DNA of 64,000 nucleotides from Aristolochia californica (taxonomy: Eukaryota; Streptophyta; Magnoliopsida; Piperales; Aristolochiaceae), in contig JARWKL010000012.1 of assembly GCA_029961685.1 (NCBI GenBank), positions 12,431,955 through 12,495,954 on the forward strand. The letters run 5' to 3'. Within the stretch, counting starts at the first letter, position 1. The number at the start of each line of letters is the position of its first letter. The position numbers were made by a program, and so were the translations under genes. Positions 26,001 to 38,242 of this stretch are shown one piece after another. The notes beneath the pieces were generated by a model, which had not been told where the DNA came from, did no database searches, and was given only the letters and a program-made list of their open reading frames with translations.

Positions 26001-29000
26001 AACATCTTTCAAGCTTGCATATCCATTTTTAAAACATGTGTGGAACAAATCTCTTTCTTGTAAAATTCCAAGCTATTAGGGTTGAACTAGTGGAATTTCC
26101 CAAACTTGGATAACAAAAGTTTTGTGTTAATTTTTGGTGTGTGAATAAATTTTCTTTACTTATATTTGTTATTGTTTTAAATTTTTTCCATACATAAACT
26201 CAAAAATTTTCATTTTGCTGTGATCTATTTGCCTTTTTTTGTTTACAGGATGAAGGGAGAGGGAAAACTCAAAGTTTTTATTTAAGAAAAAAGAGTATAT
26301 CTAAAATGGAGGCGCACAGTGCATAAATGTAGAGAGAGATAATTCCAAAGAGTCTCTGTAATTTTTAGGGAATTTAAGCTCTTTTTAGTTTATATATCTC
26401 AGGTTTCTCAATCGTCGGGAAAAGGGGGAGGCGGGGTGCTTTTAACTGAGTGTTGACTCCGAATCCGTAAGTCATTTCTTACAAAAATATAGCCCGTTAC
26501 GGATGATAAATCACTTTACAATCATCTATGATTGTTAGGTAAGCTTTTTGTGAACGGGCAAAATAATGGCTAGTTGGATTCAGGTAAATATCCCACCGCA
26601 CGTTCATTGAGAATTTAATGAGCGTTTGTTATTCTCTTTAAAAGCTTTGGATCCATAGGTCATTTGCATCTTTGACATGTTTCAAGCATGCATATCCATT
26701 TTTAAAACACGTGTAGAAGAAATCTCTTTCTTGTAAAATTCCATGCAATTAGGGTTGAACTAGAGGAATTTCTCAAACTTGGAAAACAAAACTTTTGTGT
26801 TCATTTGTGGTGTGTGATTAAATTTTCTATACTTACATTTGTTATTGTTTGAATTTTTTTTCACACATAAACTCTAAAATTTTCATTTTGTTGTGATCTT
26901 TCTGCCTTTTTTGGATTACGGGATGAAGGCAGAGCAAAAACTCAAAGTTTTGATTTAAGAAAAAGTGTACATCTAAAATGCAAATGCACAATGCACAAAT
27001 GTAGGGAGAGATAATTACAAAGAGTGTTTGTAATTTTTAGGGATTGTAAGATCTTTTTAGTTTTTGTATCTCAGGTTTTGCAATCGTCGGAAAAAAGCGG
27101 AGGCGTGGTATTTTTAACAGACTGTTGACTCCCAATCCGTATGTCATTTCTTCCAATAATATAGCCCGTTACAAATGAAAAATCACTTTAGAATCATCTA
27201 TGATTGTGAGGTCAGCTTTTTGGAAAAGGGCAAAATAATGGCTTGTTTTACTCGGGTAAATATCCCACCGCACGTTCACTAGAGAATTTAATGAGCGTAT
27301 GTTATTCTCTTCAAAAGCTTTGGATCCATAGGTCATTTGCATCTTTAACATGTTTCAAGGTTGCATATCCATTTTTAAAACACGTGTGGAACAAATCTCT
27401 TTCTTGTAAAATTCCAAGCTATTAGGTTTGAACTAGTGGAATTTCCCAAACTTGGATAGCAAAAGTTTTGTGTTAATTTTTGGTGTGTGAATAAATTTTC
27501 TTTACTTACATTTGTTATTGTTTGAAATTTTTTCCATACATAAACTCAAAAAATTTCATTTTGCTGTTATCTATTTGCCTTTTTTTGTTTACGGGATGAA
27601 GGGAGAGAGAAAACTCAAAGTTTTGATTTAAGAAAAAAGTGTACATCTAAAATGGTGAAGCACAGTGCACAAATGTAGAGAGAGATAATTCCAATGAGTG
27701 TCTGTAATTTTTAGGGAATTTTAGCTCTTTTTAGTTTTTATATCTCAGGTTTTGCAATCGTCGGGAAAAGGGGGAGGCGTGGTGTTTTTAACTGAGTGTT
27801 GACTCCCAATCCGTAAGTCATTTCTTACAAAAATATAGCCCGTTACAGATGATAAATCACTTGACAATCATCTATGATTGTTAGGTAAGCTTTTTGTGCA
27901 CGGGCAAAATAATTGCTAGTTTGATTCTGGTAAATATCCCACCGCACGTTCATTGAGCATTTAATGAGCGTTTGTTATTCTCTTTAATAGCTTCGAATCC
28001 ATGGGTCATTTGCATCTTTAACATGTTTCAAGCATGCATATCCATTTTTAAAACACGTGTCGAAGAAATCTCTTTCTTGTAAAATTCCATGCAATTAGGG
28101 TTGAACTAGTGGAATTTCTCAAACTTGGAAAACAAAACTTTTGTGTTCATTTGTGGTGTGTGAATAAATTTTCTATACTTACATTTGTTATTGTTTTAAT
28201 TTTTTTTCACACATAAACTCTAAAATTTTCATTTTGTTGTGATCTATTTGCCTTTTTCGTTTACAGGATGAAGGCAGAGCGAAAACTCAAAGTTTTGATT
28301 TAAGAAAAAAGTGTAGATCTAAAATGGAGATGCACAATGCACAAATGTAGGGAGAGATAATTCCAAAGAGTGTTTGTAATTTTTAGGGATTGTAGGATCT
28401 TTTTAGTTTTTGTATCTCAGGTTTTGCAATCGTCGGGAAAACGGGGAGGCGTGGTATTTTTAACTGACTGTTGACTCCCAATCCGTATGTCAAGTCTTAC
28501 AAAAATATAGCCCGTTACTCATGATAAATCACTTTACAATCATCTATGATTGTTAGGTCAGCTTTTTGAAAACGGGAAAAATAATGGCTTGTTTGACTCG
28601 GGTAAATATCCCGCTGCATGTTCACTTCATCATTTAATGAGTGTTTGTTATTCTCATTAAAAGCTTTGGATCCATAGGTCATTTGCATCTTTAACATGTT
28701 TCAAGCATGCATATCCATTTTTAAAACACTTTCTTCTAAAACTTCCAGCTATTAGGGTTGAACTACTGGAATTTCCCAAACTTGGATAACAAAAATTTTG
28801 TGTTCAATTGTGGTGTGTGAATAAATTTTCATTAATTACATTTGTTAATGTTTTAATTTTTTTCCATACATAAACTCTAAAACTTACATTTTTTTGTGAT
28901 CTATTTACTTTTTTTTGTTTACGGCATGAAGGGAGAACGAAAACTCAAAGTTTTGATTTAATCAAAAAGTGTAAATCTAAAATGGAGATGCACAATGCAC

Positions 29001-29400
29001 AAATGTGGAGAGATATAATTCCAAAGAGGGTCTGTAATTTTTCAGGATTGTGAGCTCTTTTCAGTTTTTATTTCTCAGGTTTTGCAATCGTCGAGAAAAG
29101 GGGGAGGCGGGGGATTTTTAATTGAGTGTTGACTCCCAATCCGTAAGTCATTTCTTACAATAATATAGCCCGTTACGAATGAAAAATCACTTTACAATCA
29201 TCTATGATTGTTAAGTCAGCATTTTGCAAATGGGCAAAATAATGGCTTGTTTGAATCGGGTAAATATCCCACCGTACGTTCAGTAGAATATTTAATGAGC
29301 GTATGTTATTCTCTTTAAAATCTTTTGGATCCATAGGTCATTTGCATCTTTAACATGTTTCAAGCTTGCCTATCCATTTTTAAAACACGTGAGGAAAAAA
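20013..29400. repeat. 14-monomer higher-order repeat, copy 3 (9388 bp)
   Basis: Anchors: 20611 C, 21284 A, 21957 B, 22605 C/A, 23280 B, 23956 C, 24627 A, 25300 B, 25976 C, 26649 A, 27322 B/C, 27995 A, 28668 B, 29327 C. Private changes seen by eye include an inserted C near 24617, a lost G near 25068, TATACTTAC instead of TATACATAC near 26830, and single substitutions near 29221 and 29391. The indels cancel, so the period stays 9388. At its right end the C tail continues normally into an A monomer, so the parental form is kept here and the block ends after three units. Confidence 0.96.
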
Positions 29401-32400
29401 TCTCTTTCTTGTAAAATTCCAAGCTATTAGGGTTGAACTAGTGGAATTTCCCAAACTTGTATAACAAAAGTTTTGTGTTAATTTTTGGTGTGTGAATAAA
29501 TTTTCTTTACTTACATTTGTTATTGTTTTAAATCTTTTCCAAACATAAACTCAAAAATTTTCATTTTGCTGTGATCTATTTGCCTTTTTTGGTTTACGGG
29601 ACAAAGGGAGAGAGGAAAGTCAAAGTTTTGATTTAAGAAAAAAGTGTACATCTAAAATGGAGACGCACAGTGCACAAATGTAGAGAGAGATAATTCCATT
29701 GAGTGTCTGTAATTTTTAGGGAATATAAGCACTTTTTAGTTTTTATATCTCAGGTTTTGCAATCGTCGGGAAAAGTGGGAGGCGGGGTGTGTTTAACTGA
29801 GTGTTGACTCCCAATCCGTAAGTCATTTCTTACAAAAATATAACCCGTTACAGATGATAAATCACCTTAAAATCATCTATGATTGTTAGGTAAGCTTTTT
29901 GTGAACGGGCAAAATAATGGCTAGTTTGATTCTGGTAAATATCCCACCACACGTTCATTGAGCATTTAATGAGCGTTTGTTATTCTCTTTAAAAGCTTTG
30001 AATCCATAGGTCATTTGCATCTTTAACATGTTTCAAGCATGCATATCAATTTTTAAAACACGTGTAGAAGAAATCTCTTTCTTGTAAAATTCCATGCAAT
30101 TAGGGTTGAACTAGTGGAATTTCTCAAACTTGGAAAACAAAACTTTTGTGTTCATTTTTGGTGTGTGAATAAATGTTCTATACTTACATTTGTTACTGTT
30201 TTAATTTTTTTTCACACATAAACTCTAAAATTTTCATTTTGTTGTGATCTATTTGCCTTTTTCGTTTACGGGATGAAGGTGGAGTGAAAACTCAAAGTTT
30301 TGATTTAAGAAAAAAGTGTACATCTAAAATGGAGATGCACAATGCACAAATGTAGGGGGAGATAATTCCAAAGAGTGTTTGTAATTTTTAGGGATTGTAA
30401 GATCTTTTTAGTTTTTGTATCTCAGGTTTTGCAATCGTCGGGAAAACGGGGAGGCGTGGTATTTTTAACTGACTGTTGACTCCCAATCCGTATGTCATTT
30501 CTTACAAAAATATAGCCCGTTACGCATGATAAATCACATTACAATCATCTATGATTGTCAGGTCAGCTTTTTGAAAACGGGAAAAATAATGGCTTGTTTG
30601 ACTCGGGTAAATATCCCGCTGCATGTTCACTTCAGAATTTAATGAGTGTTTGTTATTCTCATTAAAAGCTTTGGATCCATAGGTCTTTTTCATCTTTAAC
30701 ATGTTTCAAGCATGCATATCCATTTTTAAAACACGTCTAGAAGAATTCTCTTTCTTCTAAAACTTCCAGTTATTAGGGTTGAACTAGTGGAATTTCCCAA
30801 ACTTGGATAACAAAGTTTTGTGTTCGATTGTGGTGTGTGAATAAATTTTCATTACTTACATTTGCTAATGTTTTAATTTTTTACCAGACATAAACTCTAA
30901 AATTTACATTTTTTTGTGATCTATTTACCTTTTTTTGTTTACGGCATGAAGGGAGAACGAAAACTCAAAGTTTTGATTTAATCAAAAAGTGTAAATCTAA
31001 AATGGAGATGGACAATGCACAAATGTGGAGAGATATAATTCCAAAGAGGGTCTGTAATTTTTCAGGATTGTGAGCTGTTTTCAGTTTTTAGTTCTCAGGT
31101 TTTGCAATCGTCGAGAAAAGGGGGAGGCGGGGGATTTTTAATTGAGTGTTGACTCCCAATCCGTAAGTCATTTCTTACAATAATATAGCCCGTTACGAAT
31201 GAAAAATCACTTTACAATCATTTATGATTGTTAGGTCAGCTTTTTGCAAATGGGCAAAATAATGGCTTGTTTGAATCGGGTAAATATCCCACCGTACGTT
31301 CACTAGAATATTTAATGAGCGTATGTTATTCTCTTTAAAATCTTTTGGATCCATAGGTCATTTGCATCTTTAACATGTTTCAAGTTTGCCTATCCATTTT
31401 TAAAACACGTGTGGAAAAAATCTCTTTCTTGTAAAATTCCATACAATTAGTGTTGAACTAGTGGAATTTCTCAAACTTGGAAAACAAAACTTTTGTGTTC
31501 ATTTGTGGTGTGTGAATAAATTTTCTATACTTACATTTGTTATTGTTTTAATTTTTTTCACACAAAAACTCTAAAATTTTCATTTTGTTCTGATCCATTT
31601 GCCTTTTTTGGTTTACGGGATGAAGGGAGAGCGAAAACTCAAAGTTTTGATTTAAGAAAAAAGTGTACATCTAAAATGGAGATGCACAATGCACAAATGT
31701 AGGGAGAGATAATTCCAAAGAGTGTTTGTAATTTTTAGGGATTGTAAGATCTTTTTAGTTTTTGTATCTCAGGTTTTGCAATCGTCAGGAAAACGGGGCG
31801 GCGTGGTATTTTTAACTGACTGTTGACTCCCAATCCGTATGTCATTTCTTTCAAAAAATATAGCCCGTTACTCATGATAAATCACATTACAATCATCTAT
31901 GATTGTTAGGTCAGCTTTTTGAAAACGGGAAAAATAATGGCTTGTTTGACTCGGGGAAATATCCCGCCGCACGTTCACTTCAGAATTTAATGAGTGTTTA
32001 TTATTCTCATTAAAAGCTTTGGATCCATAGGTCATTTGCATCTTTAACATGTTTCAAACATGCATATCTATTTTTAAAACACGTCTAGAAGAATTCTCTT
32101 TCTTGAAAAATTTCCAGCCATTAGGGTTGAACTAGTGGAATTTCCCAAACTTGGATAACAAAAATTTTGTGTTCAATTGTGGTGTGTGAATAAATTTTCA
32201 TTACTTACATTTGTCAATGTTTTAATTTTTTTCCATACATAAACTCTAAAATTTACATTTTTTTGTGATCTATGTACCTATTTTTGTTTACGGCATGAAG
32301 GGAGAACGAAAAACTCAAAGTTTTGATTTAATAAAAAAATTTACATCTAAAATGGAGATGCACAATGGACAAATGTGGAGAGATATAATTCCAAAGAGTG

Positions 32401-35039
32401 TCTATGATTTTTCAGGATTGTGAGCTCTTTTCAGTTTTTAGTTCTCAGGTTTTGCAATCATTGGGAAAAGGGGGAGGCAGGGGATTTTTAATTGAGTGTT
32501 GATTCTCAATCCGTAAGTCATTTCTAACAATAATATAGCCCATTATGAATGAAAAATCACTTTACAATCATCTATGATTGTTAGGTCAGCTTTCTGCAAA
32601 CGGGAAAAATAATGGCTAGTTTGACTCGGGTAAATATCCCACCGCACGTTCACTAGAGAATTTAATGAGCGAATGTTATTCTCTTTAAAAGCTTTGGATC
32701 CATAGGTCATTTCCTTCTTTAACATGTTTCAAGCTTGCATATCCTTTTTTAAAACACGTGTGGAACAAATCTCTTTCTTGTAAAATTCCAAGCTATTAGG
32801 GTTGAACTAATGGAATTTCCCAAACTTGGATAACAAAAGTTTTGTGTTAATTTTTGGTGTGTGAATAAAATTTCTTTACTTACATTTGTAATTGTTTTAA
32901 ATTTTTTCCACACATAAACTCAAAAATTTTTATTTTGCTGTGATCTATTTGCCTTTTTTTGTTTACGGGATGAAGGGAGAGAGAAAACTCGAAGTTTTGA
33001 TTTAAGAAAAAAGTGTATATCTAAAATGGAGACGCACAGTGCACAAATGTAGAGAAAGATAATTCCAATGAGTGTAATGTTTAGGGAATTTAAGCTCTTT
33101 TTAGTTTTTATATCTCAGGTTTTGCAATCGTCGGGAAAAGGGGGAGGGTGGGTGTTTTTAACTGAGTGTTGACTCCCAATCCGTAAGTCATTTCTTACAA
33201 AAATATAGCCCGTTAGCGATGATAAATCACTTTACAATTATCTATGATTGTTAGGAAAGCTTTTTGTGAACAGGCAAAAAAATGGCTAGTTTGATTCTAG
33301 TAAATATCCCGCCGCACGTTCACTTCAGAATTTAATGAGCGTTTGTTATTCTCTTTTAAAGCTATGGATCCTTAGGTCATTTGCATCTTTAACATGTTTC
33401 AAGCATGCATATCCATTTTTAAAACACGTGTGGAAGAAATCTGTTTCTTGTAAAATTCCATGCAATTGGGGTTGAACTAGTGGAATTTCTCAAACTTGGA
33501 AAACAAAACTTTTGTGTTCATTTGTGGTGTGTGAGTAAATTTTCTATACTTACATTTGTTATTGTTTTAATTTTTTTTCACACATAAACTCTAAAATTTT
33601 CATTTTGTTGTGATCTATTTGCCTTTTTTGGTTTACGGCCTGAAGGGAGAGCGAAAACTCAAAGTTTTGATTTAAGAAAAAAGTGTAGATCTAAAATGGT
33701 GATGCACAATGCACAAATGTAGGGAGAGATAATTCCAAAGAGTATTGTAAATTTTAGGGATTGTAAGATCTTTTTAGTTTTTGTATCTCAGGTTTGGCAA
33801 TCGTCGGGAAAACGGAGAGGCGTGGTATTTTTAACTGACTGTTGACTCCCAATCCGTATGTCATTTCTTACAAAAATATAGCCCGTTACTCATGATAAAT
33901 CACATTACAATCATCTATGATTGTTAGGACAGCTTTTTGTGAACGGGCAAAATAATGGCTTGTTTTACTCGGGTAAATATCCCGTCGCACGTTCACTTCA
34001 GAATTTAATGAGTGTTTGTTATTCTCATTAAAAGCTTTGGATCCATAGGTCATTTGCATCTTTAACATGTTTCAAGCATGCACATCTATTTTTAAAACAC
34101 GTGTAGAAGAATTCTCTTTCTTGTAAAATTTCCAGCTATTAGGGTTGAACTAGTGGAATTTCCCAAACTTGGATAACAAAAATTTTGTGTTCAATTGTGG
34201 TGTGTGAATAAATTTTCATTACTTACATTTGTTAATGTTTTAATTTTTTTCCATACATAAACTCTAAAATTTACATTTTTTTGTGATCTATTTACCTTCT
34301 TTTGTTTACGGCATGAAGGGAGAACGAAAACTCAAAGTTTTGATTTAATAAAAAAGTGTACATCTAAAATGGAGATGCACAATGCACAAATGTGGAGAGA
34401 TATAATTCCAAAGAGGGTCTGTGATTTTTCAGGATTGTGAGCTCTTTTCAGATTTTAGTTCTCAAGTTTTGCAATCGTCGGGAAAAGGGGGAGGCGGGGG
34501 ATTTTTAATTGAGTGTGGACTCCCAATCCGTAAGTCATTTCTTACAATAATATAGCCCGTTACAAATGAAAAATCACTTTACAAATCTATGATTGGTAGG
34601 TCAGCTTTTTGCAAACGGGAAAAATAATGCCTTGGTTGACTCGGGTAAATATCCCACCGCACGTTCACTAGAGAATTTAATGAGCGTATGTTATTCTCTT
34701 TAAAAGCTTTGGATCCATAGGTCATTTTCATCTTTAACATGTTTCAAGCTTGCATATCCATTTTTAAAACACGTGTGGAACAAATCTCTTTCTTGTAAAA
34801 TGCCAAGCGATTAGGGTTGAACTAGTGGAATTTCCAAAACTTGGATAACAAAAGTTTTGTTTTAATTTTTGGTGTGTGAATAAATTTTATTTTCTTACAT
34901 TTTTTATTGTTTTAAATTTTTTCCATAGATAAACTCAAAAATTTTCATTTTGCAGTGATCTATTTGCCTTTTTTTGTTTACGGGATGAAGGGATAGAGAA
35001 AACTCAAAGTTTTGATTTAAGAAAAAAGTGCACGTCTAA
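29401..35039. repeat. Array segment with its older duplicate 13.6 kb downstream
   Basis: Anchors: 30000 A (site lost), 30673 B, 31347 C, 32021 B, 32696 C, 33366 A with a B-type patch, 34039 B, 34711 C. After 31347 the C tail switches to an A tail at ~31421, so the next monomer is B and an A is skipped. From about 26007 (inside 14-mer copy 3) to 35040 the sequence is repeated at about 39620-48652, with anchors offset by 13612-13614 bp. Differences are visibly more frequent than between 14-mer copies (roughly 1% by eye, not computed), so this duplication is older or less homogenised. Confidence 0.88.
33311..33328. other. Short B-type patch inside an A monomer
   Basis: In the A monomer ending at 33366, the bases before the anchor read GCCGCACGTTCACTTCAG as in B. 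The sequence on both sides is A-type (GATTCTAGTAAATATCCC before, GAGCGTTTGTTATTC after). A patch of about 20 bp bounded by A sequence is most simply a short gene-conversion tract. It also occurs at ~46923-46940 and ~59040-59057 as part of the larger duplications. Confidence 0.75.
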
Positions 35040-35102
35040 AATGGAGATGCACAATGCACAAATGTGGAGAGATATAATTCCAAAGAGGGTCTGTAATTTT
35101 TC
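35040..35102. repeat. 63-bp left gap flank, out of step with its duplicate
   Basis: Up to 35040 the sequence follows its duplicate at 48652. The last 63 bp do not: they read as a C-type body and, by eye, match 42596-42658 exactly. The duplicate at 48652 instead has GAGACGCATAGTGC followed by a divergent C body. This is either a true switch to C sequence or a mis-joined contig end. Confidence 0.75.
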
Positions 35103-35202
35103 NNNNNNNNNNNNNNNNNNNNNNNNNNNNNNNNNNNNNNNNNNNNNNNNNNNNNNNNNNNNNNNNNNNNNNNNNNNNNNNNNNNNNNNNNNNNNNNNNN
35201 NN
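35103..35202. other. Assembly gap, 100 N
   Basis: Exactly 100 N, the usual placeholder for a gap of unknown size. The left flank runs 63 bp past the monomer position at which the right flank starts: both contain AATGGAGATGCACAATGCAC, at 35040 and 35203. The flanks then diverge (C-type left, B-type right), so they cannot be overlapped. The real missing length should be a whole number of monomers minus about 63 bp, for example ~609 or ~1281 bp. Frames read across the N are meaningless. Confidence 0.97.
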
Positions 35203-35547
35203 AATGGAGATGCACAATGCACAAATTTTGGGAGAGATAATTCCAAAGAGTGTTTGGAATTTTTAGGGATTCTAAGATCTTTTTAGTTTTTGTATCTCAG
35301 GTTTTGCAATCGTCGGGAAAACGGGGAGGCGTGGTGTTTTTAACTGACTGTTGATTCCCAATCCGTATGTCATTCCTTACAAAAATATAACCCGTTACTC
35401 ATGATAAATCACATAACAATCATAGATGATTGTTAGGTCAGCTTTTTGAAAACGGTCAAAATAATGGCTTGTTTGACTTGGGTAAATATCCCGCCGCACG
35501 TTCACTTCAGAATTTAATGAGTGTTTGTTATTCTCATTAAAATCTTT

Positions 35548-36222
35548 GGATCCATAGGTAATTTGCATCTTTAACATGTTTCAAGCTTGCATATCCATTT
35601 TTAAAACACGTCTAGAAGAATTCTCTTTCTAGTAAAATTTCCAGCTATTAGGATTGAACTAGTGGCATTTCCCAAACTTGGATAACAAAAATTTTGTGTT
35701 CAATTGTGGTGTGTGAAAAAAATTTCATTACTTACTTTTGTTAATGTTTTAGTTTTTTTCCATACATAAACTCTAAAATTTACATTTTTTTGTGATCTAT
35801 TTACCTTTTTTTGTTTACGGTATGAAGGGAGAACCAAAAACTCAATGTTTTGATTTAAAAAAATAGTGTACATCTAAAATGGTGATGCACAATGCAAAAA
35901 TGTGGAGAGATATAATTCCAAAGAGCGTTTGTAATTTTTAGGGATTGTAAGATCTTTTTAGTTTTTATATCTCAGGTTTTGCAATCGTCGGGAAAACGGG
36001 GAGGCGTGGTATTTTTAACTGACTGTCGACTCCCAATCCGTAAGTCATTTCTTAGAAAAATATAGCCCGTTACGGATGATAAATCACTTTACAATCATCT
36101 ATGATTGTTAGATAAGCTTTTTGTGAACGGGCAAAATGATGGCTAGTTTGATTCTCGTAAATATCCCACCGCACGTTCATTGAGAATTTAATGAGCGTTT
36201 GTTATTCTCTTTAAAAGCTTTG
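35548..36222. repeat. Three-way chimeric monomer C/B/A
   Basis: The monomer starts C-like (ACGGTATGAAGG, GTGGAGAGATATAATTCC), becomes B-like at about 35925 (TTTTTAGGGATTGTAAG, GGTATTTTTAACTGACTG) and A-like from about 36035 (AAAATATAGCCCGTTACGG, TTTTTGTGAACGGG, TTCATTGAG). At least two exchanges within one repeat are needed. A copy lies at 55731-56405, offset 20183. Confidence 0.82.
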
Positions 36223-37568
36223 GACCCATAGGTCATTTGCATCTATAACATGTTTCAAGAATGCATATCTATTTTTAAAACACGTGTAGAAGAAATCTCT
36301 TTCTTGTAAAATTCCATGCAATTAGGGTTGAACTAGTGGAATTTCTCAAACTTGGAAAACAAAAGTTTTGTGTTCATTTGTGGTGTGTGAATAAATTTTC
36401 TATACTTACATTTGTTATTGTTTTAATTTTTTTTCACACATAAACTCTAAAATTTTCATTTTGTTGTGATCTATTTGCCTTATTTGGTTTACGGGAGGAA
36501 GGGAGAGCGAAAACTCAAAGTTTTGATTTAAGAAAAATGTGTACATCTAAAATGGAGATGCACAATGCACAAATGTAGGGAGCGATAATTCCAAAGAGTG
36601 TTTGTACTTTTTAGGGATTGTAAGATCTTTTTAGTTTTTGTAGCTCAGGTGTTGCAATCGTCGGGAAAACGGGGAGGCGTGGTATTTTTAACTGACTGTT
36701 GACTCCCAATCCGTATGTCATTTCTTGCAAAAATATAGCCTGTTACTCATGATAAATCACATTACAATCATCTATGATTGTTAGGTCAGCTTTTTGAAAA
36801 CGGGCAAAATAATGGCTTGTTTGACTCGGGTAAATATCCCGCCGCACGTTCACTTTAGAATTTAATGATTGTTTTTTATTCTCATTAAAAGCTTTCGATC
36901 CATAGGTCATTTGCATCATTATGATGTTTCAAGCATGCATATCCATTTTTAAAACACCTCTAGAAGAATGCTCTTTCTTGTAAAATTTCAAGCTATTAGG
37001 GTTGAACTAGTGGAATTTCCCAAACTTGGATAACAAAAATTTTGTGTTCAATTGTGGTGTGTGAATAAATTTTCATTACATACATTTGTTAATGTTTTAA
37101 TTTTTTTCCATACATAAACTCTAAAATTTACATTTTTTTGTGATCTATTTACATTTTTCTTTTACGGCATGAAGGGAGAACGAAAACTCAAAGTTTTGAC
37201 TTAATAAAAAAGTGTACATCTAAAATGGAGATGCACAATGCAAAAATGTAGAGAGATATAATTCCAAAGAGTGTCTGTGATTTTTCAGGATTGTGAGCTC
37301 TATCCAGTTTTTAGGTTTCAGGTTTTGCAATCGTCGGGAAAAGGGGGAGGCGGGGGATTTTTAATTGAGTGTTGACACCCAATCCGTAAGTCATTTCTAA
37401 CAATAATATAGCCCGTTATGAATGAAAAATCACTTTACAATCATCTATGATTGTTAGGTCAGCTTTTTACAAACGGGCAAAATAATGGCTTGTTTGACTC
37501 GGGTAAATATCCCACCGCACGTTCACTAGAGAATTTAATGAGCGTATGTTATTCTCTTTAAAAGCTTT

Positions 37569-38242
37569 GGATCCCTAGGTCATTTGCATCTTTAACCTGT
37601 TTCAAGCTTGCATATCCTTTTTAAAACACGTGTGGAACAAATCTCTTTCTTGTAAAATTCCAAGCTATTAGGGTTGAACTAGTGGAATTTCCCAAACTTG
37701 GATAACAAAAGTTTTGTGTTAATTTTTGGCGCGTGAATAAATTTTCTTTACTTACATTTGTTATTGTTTTAAATTTTTTCCATACATAAACTCAAAAATT
37801 TTCATTTTGCTCTGATCTATTTGCCTTTTTTTGTTTACGGGATGTAGGGAGAGAGAAAACTCAAAGTTTTGATTTAATAAAAAAGTGTACATCTAAAATG
37901 GAGATGCACAATGCACAAATGTAGGGAGAGATAATTCCAAAGTGTGTTTGTAATTTTTAGGGATTGTAAGATCTTTTTAGTTTTTGTATCTCAGGTTTTG
38001 CAATCGTCGGGAAAACGGGGAGGCGTGGTATTTTTAACAGACTGTTCACTCCCAATCCGTATGTCATTTCTTACAAAAATATAGCCCGTTACTCATGATA
38101 AATCACATTACAATCATCTATGATTGTTAGGTCAGCTTTTTGGAAACGGGCAAAATAATGGCTTGTTTGACTCGGGTAAATATCCCGCCGCACGTTCACT
38201 TCACAATTTAATGAGTGTTTGTTATTCTTAGTAAAAGCTTTG
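37569..38242. repeat. A/B hybrid monomer
   Basis: The sequence is A-like from the C tail to about 37900 (GGGAGAGAGAAAACTC). It is then B-like after the conserved ATGGAGATGCACAATGCAC (TAGGGAGAGATAATTCC, later CACTTCAC before the anchor). It fuses A and B in one repeat. The same kind of switch at the same internal position occurs at 38919-39590 and 55057-55731. Confidence 0.82.

Noticed and set aside
35004..35286. Frames running through the N block
   Set aside because: They depend on 100 unknown bases of arbitrary length and have no meaning.
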